From the NCBI GenBank assembly GCA_027577595.1, contig JANBRJ010000001.1, forward strand, positions 186,001-250,000: DNA of 64,000 bases. Reading direction: 5' to 3'. Below the pieces are notes generated by a model, which was not told where the DNA came from, searched no databases, and saw nothing but the letters and a program-made list of their open reading frames with translations. The translations under genes were made by a program, and so were the position numbers. This DNA is from Coemansia sp. RSA 487 (lineage: Eukaryota > Kickxellomycota > Kickxellomycetes > Kickxellales > Kickxellaceae). Shown in pieces: positions 23,331 through 31,866 of the stretch (its first letter is position 1; every line of letters begins with the position of its first letter).

Positions 23331-23882
23331 ATGCACTCGTTGCCAGATGTAGATATATTGGAAGACTGTCACTCAAATAACGAGCCAGAGAACATGCTTG
23401 AACGCATACGTATGTTAATGGATATTTCATTGAAAAAGCCTCAAGCCGCTTCTGCTGCCAAAAAGAGAAAAGCGAATGGCAAGGAGATCAGGATCAGTGG
23501 GCATGTTGGCACGCGGACAGAGCACTTTCTGGCCTACGTCTCAAATGTAATCGATGCACTAGATGCAAAGAGCATGAAGGGCCAGTATCTTGTAATGTAT
23601 AATGCTCCAATCCACACGCTATTAGCCATTCGAGACCTAATAGAAAACAGAGGGTACAAGCGCCTATATCTGCCTCCATACTCACTTTTTCTAAATCCCA
23701 TTGAGGAGCTTGGGTTCAAAGTAGAATCGGGTGTTCACAGAACAGCGCTTCCAGCAGACTACAGACTCAGTGATAGAATATGCGAGGCAGTCAACAAAGT
23801 GATAGCATCAGCCTGTCAAGGCTACATCAAAAATTCCATGGTATTCTTCTCTCGCTGCAAAGACGGAGAAACAGATCTTTAA
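23331..23882 (+). pseudogene. Tc1/mariner/IS630-type transposase remnant (C-terminal half)
   Basis: A 183-residue open frame. Residues about 60-183 are the C-terminal part of a DDE_3-type transposase as found in many zygomycete elements: GTRTEHFLAYVSNVIDAL, then QYLVMYNAPIH, then LPPYSLFLNPIEE. The normal VMDNxxIH aspartate (second D of the DDE triad) is a tyrosine here, and the usual tryptophan after NPIEE is a glycine. The part with the DNA-binding helix-turn-helix and first catalytic aspartate is absent. The first 60 residues (Lys-rich near AAKKRKANGKEI) are not recognised and may come from a fused flank. The protein cannot be a working transposase, although the frame stays open and could still be translated. 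Confidence 0.8.
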
Positions 23883-24468
23883 ATCTTCTATTTTGACAAA
23901 CAAAACTTGTACACAATCCTCTGATTGCTGTGGATAGCTTGAAGGCCCCTTCCTTCAGTTACAATAACCAACGTTTCTGATTTTCTTTTGTAACTAGGAT
24001 AACGATTAGGCTCGCGAGTTGCCGACTCCATTGCAATGGGATTTTCTCATATCGGAACAACTATATTGTTGGAAAGTATACGATATATGCTTCCCAATTA
24101 TCTAGTTCAATTGTTGTAGTATTAGTACGGCCATAAAAGACAGGTTGTTTATGAAAAATAAAGACGAGGGACTTTTCTTTCATATGTTCTCTTGGTATTC
24201 TTGTGAAAAGTGGTATATCAGTATCACAAGTGTTCCCAAACAAGCTAAAGAACGAAAATAGAATGTGTGCCTGACTAGGAAAGGCAGCATGACATTGATG
24301 ACTTAGCGTTAGCCAATGCTATATAACGCCCAAAGGGCATTTGTTTTTCCTTTTCACTTTTGTTTCTCGGCTTTCCTTTGGCATTTTATTTCTACTAGTA
24401 ACGCTAAATAAACCTTTCAACGCATATATTATATTAGTCATTTGCTCTTGTTTGCGCACTTATCACCA

Positions 24469-26672
24469 ATGGGCAATGAGGATACATCAGACACAGAGAC
24501 ACGCGTTATAAAATGTCCCCTAAAGTCCCTGGTAAACGACAGAAATGACATTACTAAGGTAAACGACTATGTCGTAGTGGCCAACACAGCCTCTGCACAC
24601 ATGTATGGGCTGGCTCGTTGGATATTTGTCCATGAGATGGCTACTCACAAGCAGTTCGATCCCTCTGTGTACCTGGAAAGAGGTTTTTTGGTGAGGTATT
24701 CCTGCACCTCACCAAGCGGAAAGCCAGGCCGAATGCCAAGGCTGAAATCCAGGAGTACAGGAGGGTCATACGCAATCACCTGGATGCGTACAAAGAGGCT
24801 GCTGGCATCACAGAGTTTGATATAGCCAACCCAAACCAGACAGCACAGTTTGAGGCAGCAAGAATTTACACTGCGTACGTGAATAATATACAGACCAAGT
24901 TTGGTCAGCACCTTTGGCGTGCAGTAAATGTTCTGCTGAAAACACGGGAGCGCAAGAGGGACCTTGAGGAGACAATGAAGGGTAGAATAATGAATGAGAT
25001 AAAGGAAGCGTATGAAGACCAGATTTGGAAACCCGGACGAGAGTTGAAAGAGGCGATAAAGCACCGCGACACTGTTCTTCCAGTTATCACTGTGGGCGAC
25101 AAGAACATCGGGGACATGCTTGAACCTGTGTTGGCAGCATATGACAGCGACTACAGGTTTGAGGAGGAAGGTCTTTATTACGATATCAAGGCTCATCCAA
25201 AAAAGCACTTCAAAGCATTCTGCTGCTTGGCAGTGCTTCTTGAGACCAACGACTGCAGATCTTTCCAGTGTTTCCTGTTGCGGAAGTCATTTGTGCCAAT
25301 GCACATCGAAATTGACACCACTGTATTATGTCGAAGCATAATGGACTGGAGCTATAACGCAAAGTCCCCCATTGAAAGCTATTGGTACAGGTTTCTCAAC
25401 GAAAAATCGAGGGTGCTACGGACAAGCAACGGCTTCAGGTTCTATGGCACGATACAGACCGACGGCGTGTCAGTGTCAGTGATCAAAAAGACTGCAGCGA
25501 CCAAAGAAAAAAGCAGCTGGAAAGTGAAGAGAAGGGACACTGAAGCAAATGCTGCCATTGAGACCAGCGGAAGTGGGCCAGCTGCTTCAGTCGAGAGCGC
25601 AGCTACTGACTCACTGCCAGGGGACCAGCCCAGGAAGCCCAGGAAGCCCAGGAAGCGAGAAAAGCCAAGAGAAAAGAAGTCGGGTGAGTTCACATATATC
25701 CACGAGCTTTCGCCAGAGCAGCTGGCCAGCATGAAAAACCCGATTTTCATGGATCCGGGTCGCCAGGACATTATCTTTGGCATGACGGATAAGAGCACCT
25801 CTGAGGAGAAAGTCCTTTTCCGATACACACGGAGCCAGAAGGCTAAAGAAACCCGGACAACCCATTATCGCAAGCTGAGGGAAAAGGTTAAGAAAGAGCA
25901 TCCAGACAGTAACGAAATCAGGACCGCTGAAGCTAGATTGTCTGCTTTTTCGTGCACGCCGATATTTCCAGGTAAATATGAGCAATATGTCAGGATGCGT
26001 GCTGCTATTTGGCCAGTGCTGAGTAAATTCTACACAAACGCCATGACCACCAGCAAGAATGGGAACAACTCTCAGCCGATTCATCGCAAGCTTCGGCAAT
26101 CGGCCCACATCAAGCAGAAACAAGCCGATGAGCGGCTAGCAAAGAGCATTCGGGCGACATGCGACGATGAAAAACTCACTGTGATCTTAGGCAACTGGAG
26201 TGCGCCAATGGCTCGCTACCATGAGCCTATACGAGGAGTCGGATTTCGGCGAATGCTGAAGAAGAAAGGGTGCCAAGTTTACCTTATTGACGAATTCAGA
26301 ACATCAAAGGCTTGCCCGAACTGCCTCACCGGCACTCTCAAGAAGTTCCTGAAAGTTCTCAACACCCGCCCCTACCAACGAAAGAAGATGAAAGAAGTTC
26401 TCTGCCACGGTCTCCTTAAGTGCACCAACGAACTATGTATGGGGCCCGTGGAAGTGGATGGTGTTTTGGCTCCTAGTTCTCGCATGCACAACCGAGATCT
26501 CGCAGCCGTTCTCAACTTCAGGCATGTTTTCCATGGCCTTCGCGACCATGGCGAGACTCCAGAGCGTTTCTGTCGCAGTCAGCCTGCAGCTGTTACTACC
26601 ATCGGTGAACAGCAGCCCAAGAAGAAAAGGAAGACGACTGCAGCAAAGAAGACGGCGAGGACAAGCACATAA
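24469..26672 (+). CDS. Fanzor1 RNA-guided nuclease (TnpB-like), one frame disruption
   Basis: A Fanzor-family OMEGA nuclease. The frame from ATG 24469 runs to a T6 run at 24684-24689, where it shifts by one base into the long downstream frame. One extra T would give about 734 residues. From 24879 onward 597 codons are uninterrupted. In that segment the RuvC-like residues are D292 (FMDPGRQDIIFGM), an inert N439 at the canonical glutamate position (VILGNWSA), the relocated glutamate E472 (YLIDEFRTSKACPNC) and D540 (HNRDLAAVLNF). The zinc module is CPNC (479, 482) followed by a CxxxxC pair (515, 520). A basic linker (RKPRKPRKREKPREKK) precedes RuvC-I, and PKKKRK near the end is a classical nuclear localisation signal. 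Fanzor proteins cut DNA guided by an element-encoded RNA. The T-run shift may be a sequencing error, a real mutation or a slippage site. Confidence 0.9.
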
Positions 26673-26710
26673 CCACCACGAAATTCAGCCAAGGTTATAG
26701 CTGCGGCAAA

Positions 26711-26758
26711 TCCTAGTTCTAGGAATCCTAGTTTTAGGACAGGATGCTGGTGCTGTCC
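26711..26758 (+). ncRNA. Candidate omega-RNA scaffold hairpins
   Basis: Just after the Fanzor stop codon three small hairpins are packed together: TCCTAG/CTAGGA (26711-26724), TCCTA/TAGGA (26726-26739) and GGACAG/CTGTCC (26737-26758). The last two overlap and are alternatives. TnpB and Fanzor guide RNAs lie at the 3' end of the nuclease gene and run toward the element end, so the position fits. The RNA's limits (probably reaching the right TIR at 26992) cannot be set from sequence alone. Confidence 0.4.
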
Positions 26759-26882
26759 CTTTTGCAGGTAGGTGCTCTAATGAGAGCTGAAGAGATAAAC
26801 ATCTGTGACTGCTTTTTGACAATGGCACTAATCATTTCTGTTTTCTCTTGCGTGTTTTGCTGTTTTGCACTGACGTATATGC

Positions 26883-26992
26883 CATGCCACGCCAACCAAC
26901 GCAAACGACTTTTCCTGGAACGCAAAATGCGTTATTGCCACTGCAAACCTTTCACCATTCAACATGTATACATCCTTTTTATTCGACGCAAC
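26883..26992 (-). repeat. Right terminal inverted repeat
   Basis: Reverse-complement partner of 23021-23130, ending GACGCAAC before TA. Imperfect but with long identical blocks, indicating a moderately old or long-diverged pair. Confidence 0.85.
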
Positions 26993-27004
26993 TAGTTTTG
27001 CATA

Positions 27005-27510
27005 GCACAGCAATCAGCAACCAACGTTTTTGGCATCCGTAAACATATTGTTACTACTAATTATTTTTATTTTTAAGTTTCTATGCCCTCTTCTCACTTT
27101 TGTTGTGTGCATGTTATAATGACGACAATAAAAACATAGTACGTCTATATTTGTGTGCGCAACGTTGGATAAGAGTGCTGGTACGGGATATGAAAAAAAC
27201 AGCAACACGAAGCGTTCACTACTGAAGTTAGGATTCAGGTTTGTTTTGGAAGGAAACGACAGCGACAAAAATGAAAGCAGAGGATTTTTTATATCGTTGC
27301 TTGCAATTTACACACGAAAACATAACAGTTTCTACGGAAAACATGGTCATTGTGCCAGTACATTTGTCAAGGAGAGCCGCAAAACAGTTTCCCGCTTAAG
27401 CATGCCAAAAGACCAGTTACATATTCTTTTCTTCTTGTCTCTCTATTTAACAAACCAGTCTATATTTTGAACACGCCATTTGTGTTAAACTCGCAGGATA
27501 CAGTCACCGT
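27005..27510. other. Promoter region of the 771-aa gene
   Basis: AT-rich. An acceptor-like CTCGCAG lies 15 bases before ATG 27511, so a leader intron is possible. Nothing else recognised. Confidence 0.4.
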
Positions 27511-29826
27511 ATGCAGATCCAGGAAAACCAAGGTGCACCACCCGATGCTGATCGAGGTTCGACTGAGCTGTACGCTTTTCCGGTTCCGCCAATGGGCAGC
27601 CACGAGACCTCATTCCATTCGGACCACGATTTGGCAGCCATCGATAGCTATCGCAAGAGAAGCATGGCTAGCATGGATCCCCCGCTATTTGATACATCAG
27701 GCACAAACTCTGAGCCATATGAAATGTCGCAGCTAGAGCAGGAAAACCATTGTATCAGCCAGTTTAGGCGCTTCTCCAAATCAACAGCCTCTTTGCCCAT
27801 TATTCCGACCCATTTTGCCAACGGTGGCAAGATGAGCAGAAGCTCCATGGAGGCTGACGTTCTGAATACAGCGAGGTCGATAGAACTAGAAAGTAGCGGC
27901 GGATATGGCGCTGGTACAGGCAAGGCCAAACCTACAGTCAGGGCAGTCAGGTCTTACCACAATCTGCGCTCGGAAAATAACAGCCCTTTTTCGCAGTCGT
28001 TTTTTTCGCTGGATGGCAAGGATGAGCCGGTGCCTGAGACTTTGGGTTGTATCTCACCAGTCAAGACCACTGCCCAACCCTATGAGAATAACATGGAAAC
28101 ATCGTCATCTTCGTCAGGGACCATCACTCTGGTGTCATACGTATATGGCCAGCAACCAGTGCCGCCAGATGAAAGCGGCGGACACCGCGTACATCAGGAA
28201 ACAGGAGCACAAGGCTGCCTTTCCGAGCAATCGCTGTTTGCCGTGCCGGTGCCCCGAAGACAGTATAGTATGGCACAAATTGAAGCAAGGCTGAGCAATC
28301 GCAATTCGATGTTTGTTTCTGATGCTCTATTTTCTGGCGTCGCCTCGAGTGCTAGCGATACGGCGGAGCAGCCACTTGACAAATCAGGCTGTTTGGCTAG
28401 AAACCAAAAGCAAGAGAAAGTAACCATCGATATTCCTCCTCAATTCAACATTGACCCCCGTCGCACGTCGCGCTATCTGTACAACGTACCTTCGGGGCCA
28501 TTTAGGAGCAGTATCCATGGCCCACTAGCAAAGGCGCTGCAGTGGCCACAACGCATCGGCCATAACGCGCCTCGTCGCCTCCGTCGTACCAGAAGCTCGG
28601 TCATTGACCAGCACAAGATATACGACATTTACGAGGAAGCTGTCTGGCACTCTACCCGTACACCACAAAAGAATGCGGCAAGTATTGTGGCAGATGTAGA
28701 TGTTTTCTCATCTAGCAAGAGCGCAGCATCGAAACCCGACTCTAAGAACCTTTCTCGCAGCAGGATTCTTCATAAAAAGGCGAGTGCGCTTGGAGCCTTT
28801 GCTACGACACGTCTCAAGTCACTGGGATCTACAAAATCTTCTGGAATGTCCTGGAACTTTATTCGCTCTTGGAAGCCCCGTGGCGAGACTCAGGAGGGAC
28901 CAGACGACTGGTACGATCCGTCCAGCATCCCAACAGACTACGCCGACAAAATTGACGACGACGACGATGACGGCAGCGAGAATGGCGTGGATGAACCGGA
29001 CTCGGACATATCCTTGTTTCGCACAAGCGCAAGTGATGCACAAGGCAAAAAGCCAGTTCGCAAGCCGTCAACGATTCAGATGTTTGTAAAGCGCGCAGGA
29101 AAAGGGTTGCTACGTCGATCAGCCAGCTTTTACAAAAGTGTATCCAGTACATCAACAGCCGACAGCGGGAAGCTTAACAAATCGATGCTTGATACGCACG
29201 GCAAGTACGACCTTGGCATTTCAAGCGCAGATGTTTGCGTAGGCGATTCAAAGAGATACACAATGAGAAGTCGCCTAACTAGCGCCATGCGCCAAGCTAG
29301 CGGGAAGATTCGCAGTCCTCTCAAGTATCTCGACAAGAGCAGCACATCGCACCACGATGAAGATGCCGACGTTGTATCTGCGTATCCGACAGATTCGATG
29401 AAGGGAAATGAGCTGGATTCGTACCTGTCGCTTTCTGCGCTCCATTCGCCCGTGATCTCGTCGTCGGAAGACTCGGGTACGTCAGATTCTCAAGATATGC
29501 CTGCCAGCGATGAAACTGTCTGTTTCGACCAGGAAGCTGTGGAATCGCTAAACAGGAGGTATGTTCCGCCCAAGAGACCGCCTTACTTGGGCCTTCACCG
29601 CAAGACAGCTAGAAAATCTGTCATCGACTGTGGTGCAAGACCTTTATCTGCTGTATCCGCAGAAAGTGTGCAGCCAACACCGCCTAACATGGCTGCTGCT
29701 TCGCTAAGGCTTCGCCCGACACAGTTCAATTCGCCGTTTATGACGCTTCCCTACGCTACATATGCACAACTCAGCCAAACAAATGGGAATCAGCAGCAGC
29801 ACGATCCACGCTTTGGCCACACGTAG
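27511..29826 (+). CDS. Large disordered protein, 771 aa, unknown
   Basis: A single long frame rich in Ser, Arg, Pro, Asp and Lys, with no signal peptide, membrane span or recognised domain. Visible features are a conserved-looking block near residues 305-385 (KVTIDIPPQFNIDPRRTSRY, then ALQWPQRIGHNAPRR, then KIYDIYEEAVWHSTRTP), a basic region around residues 410-450 (ILHKKASALGAFATTRLKSL), an acidic run of aspartates near residue 483, and many SP/TP and basophilic phosphorylation-like sites. The pattern suggests a regulated scaffold or polarity/cortex-type protein, but that is only a guess from composition. The first ATG after an acceptor-like site was taken as start. Confidence 0.7.
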   Translation: MQIQENQGAPPDADRGSTELYAFPVPPMGSHETSFHSDHDLAAIDSYRKRSMASMDPPLFDTSGTNSEPYEMSQLEQENHCISQFRRFSKSTASLPIIPTHFANGGKMSRSSMEADVLNTARSIELESSGGYGAGTGKAKPTVRAVRSYHNLRSENNSPFSQSFFSLDGKDEPVPETLGCISPVKTTAQPYENNMETSSSSSGTITLVSYVYGQQPVPPDESGGHRVHQETGAQGCLSEQSLFAVPVPRRQYSMAQIEARLSNRNSMFVSDALFSGVASSASDTAEQPLDKSGCLARNQKQEKVTIDIPPQFNIDPRRTSRYLYNVPSGPFRSSIHGPLAKALQWPQRIGHNAPRRLRRTRSSVIDQHKIYDIYEEAVWHSTRTPQKNAASIVADVDVFSSSKSAASKPDSKNLSRSRILHKKASALGAFATTRLKSLGSTKSSGMSWNFIRSWKPRGETQEGPDDWYDPSSIPTDYADKIDDDDDDGSENGVDEPDSDISLFRTSASDAQGKKPVRKPSTIQMFVKRAGKGLLRRSASFYKSVSSTSTADSGKLNKSMLDTHGKYDLGISSADVCVGDSKRYTMRSRLTSAMRQASGKIRSPLKYLDKSSTSHHDEDADVVSAYPTDSMKGNELDSYLSLSALHSPVISSSEDSGTSDSQDMPASDETVCFDQEAVESLNRRYVPPKRPPYLGLHRKTARKSVIDCGARPLSAVSAESVQPTPPNMAAASLRLRPTQFNSPFMTLPYATYAQLSQTNGNQQQHDPRFGHT

Positions 29827-30134
29827 CCGATACGTAGTGCGCAATACATTCACATTTACCATTGTCCTTCAGCTTTCCTTCCTTTTCATTTACTTCACAT
29901 AAACGTTTTAATCAGATAAGCACAATAAAGTTCTGCTTGTTTCTGCCAAGATCAGACCAAGACATGTGAATTGCTACGAGACCTGGCAGAGGAAATGATG
30001 ATCATTCCAGATTTTGTAAGCATATCTAGTAGGTTTCGAAAACAGAGAGAAAATGGAAATGATCCTTTGATGAATTTTTTATATAAACATCTTTGGAGGA
30101 AATGGAAAGACTAACTGAAAGCTCAAAGACATAC
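29827..30134. other. Convergent 3' spacer
   Basis: Intergenic spacer between the 771-aa gene and eL18, with an AATAAA signal near 29924 on the plus strand. Nothing else seen. Confidence 0.5.
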
Positions 30135-31444
30135 TTAGTTCTTGTAGCCACGGCTGGCACGGCGACCACGAGCGCGCTCGAACTTGCGGCCCTTGGAGCG
30201 GACGTAGGGCTTGGCAGTGGAGTTGGGGGTACCCGGGGCAGCACCGAAGTGCTTGACGGCTTCGCGGGCATTGCGCTCACCGCGGAGGAGAACGCAGTGG
30301 GAGCCAGTGGGGGCACGGAGAGCAAGCTGGTCCAGGGTAAGGGCCTCGCCGCCGGCGTTCAGGATGCGGGCGCGGGCGCCCTTGGTGAAGCGCAGAGCAG
30401 CAACCGACATCTTGGGGACAACGTCCAGACGGTCGTCATCGGTGATGGTGCCAACAACGACAGCGGTCTTGGCCGAAACGTTCTTGGTGAGCAATGCGAG
30501 ACGGGAAAGGGAGACCGGCGGGCGGTTGACGCGCGACATATACAGGCGCTTCAGAACAACCTTGTTAAAGTTCGAGTTGGTACGGCGAGCCAGGTAGCGG
30601 TAAAGCTTGACCAGCAGCAGCAGGTAAACGTTCTCGCTGACGGGAGCGGAGCGGTTCTTGCTCTTGACGTGCTTGTTGACAATGTCGATACCCTAAACCA
30701 TGAACAGCAACAGTAAAATAACGCAAACAGTTTAGCAGAGAGAACACATTTGTTGGATAATAGAGAGCAAGACGATAAAGCTCGTATTCTCAAAAGCCCC
30801 GTTTGCCTATGACTACGAAACATTCAATAGTATATGTTTTGCTGGAGTTGCTAGATAAACTGCGAAAGAGAAGCACAGTCTCGAGGAAAGGAATAAAGGT
30901 CGGAGGGGTTTGGAGCGCTAAAGATCTATAAATCGCCCTTGTATCTGTAGTTCTACACAACAGGGCAAAACGGTAATCGAATCCGGCGTTTCAACCTGAC
31001 TTGCACATCGTGAGCTGGAATTGCCAAGCTATGTTTTCCTCCGTTTTCTCCCAATGTCATAGCTAATAGTGCCAAATCCCCCACGGAGGGCTTTGACGAC
31101 CACGTAAATATTCTGCTTCAAATTTAAGGTTTGGGAGTCTAATTTCCTCCACCAGGCTACAAAAACAGAGTCAATGTACTCCAAGCAGAGAAGCTAGATT
31201 TCCATCTTAATGCAAATTCAGAAGCGGATTTGCGTGTTAACCAATCTGGGTTGGGTTCAAACGAAAAAAAGCCAGCATCACGTCTGTATCTCCCCCTTTT
31301 TCTCCACATAGTCGCATCCATCGAGCGCATCCAACGGGGAAAAAGTGTCCGTATCCAACGCGAATCCAATGTCCTTTTCCTTTATCCTCTCTGTATGCAT
31401 CCATCACAGCATAGCTTCGGATGTTTAATATCGATTCGTACCAT
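30135..31444 (-). CDS. RPL18: 60S ribosomal protein eL18
   Basis: Exon 2 (30135-30692) encodes 185 residues from [20 protein letters not shown] through [11 protein letters not shown] and TVTDD-like [11 protein letters not shown] to the basic C-terminus [16 protein letters not shown]. With an initiator Met this gives 186 residues, the length of yeast Rpl18. Exon 2 starts right after a TTTAG acceptor and its first codon is Gly2, so exon 1 must end with ATG. The best candidate is 31442-31444 (AAAAATG then donor GTACGA), with a TATA-like sequence just upstream and a 749-bp intron, but the donor is unusual. The protein is a structural component of the large ribosomal subunit. Codon use is strongly biased to C/G-ending codons (for example CTG, AAG, GTC), unlike the neighbours, as expected for very high expression. 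The protein identity is certain; exon 1 is tentative. Confidence 0.9.
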
Positions 31445-31866
31445 TTTTCCAAAGTATAAAGTTTTATAAAGCTACAGTGGGTGACTGAAAAAGAGACAGA
31501 TCACTTTTACTTATTTCGTCCTCCCTGTCAATTTTGGCAATCGAAGGCCTACGATAAAAAAAGGTGCTATGTTTTTAGGAATTTTACAAGCTTTTGGCCT
31601 GAAGGTCAATCCGGTTCATCGAGCCACGACTCATGTCGACTCCACCTTTTCATTACCTGAATGTGCTTGTGGTCCAATCATTTTTCTCCAGCTACTTTGT
31701 GCCATTTTACGTTTGAATTGAATGTGTTGTTGTTTTTGGCAAAGCGCATGCTTTTCAGTTCAGCCATTAGCTTGTCGACCAATTTATTTGCTTATATGTA
31801 TTTGCCATCGACAACATTAGTGCTGCTTATTTACGAAATTACAACAATCTTTTTCTCAATCCAACA
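31445..31866. other. Divergent promoter region of eL18 and the ARF-GEF
   Basis: Contains TATA-like TTTATAAA near 31463 oriented toward eL18, and AT-rich sequence ahead of the ARF-GEF start. No other feature recognised. Confidence 0.4.

Larger units (their letters stand above)
23021..26992 (+). mobile_element. Tc1/mariner-type DNA transposon carrying Fanzor1, about 3.97 kb
   Basis: The element is bounded by long imperfect terminal inverted repeats that start GTTGCGTC and are flanked outside by TA on both sides (23019-23020 and 26993-26994), the dinucleotide duplicated by Tc1/mariner/IS630 elements. It contains, in order, a transposase C-terminal remnant (23331-23882), a Fanzor1-type nuclease gene (24469-26672), a hairpin-rich tail (26711-26758) and the right repeat. 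It sits 240 bases downstream of RAE1. Because the transposase lacks its N-terminal half and a catalytic residue, this copy would need a transposase supplied elsewhere. Association of Fanzor1 with several eukaryotic DNA-transposon classes, including mariner/Tc1, is established. Confidence 0.85.

Noticed and set aside
24442-24468. Upstream extension of the Fanzor frame
   Set aside because: It begins with TTG, not ATG. The first ATG in frame is 24469 and the extra residues show no family similarity.
30093-30716. Plus-strand frame of 207 codons
   Set aside because: Antisense shadow of eL18, kept open by its strongly biased codon use.
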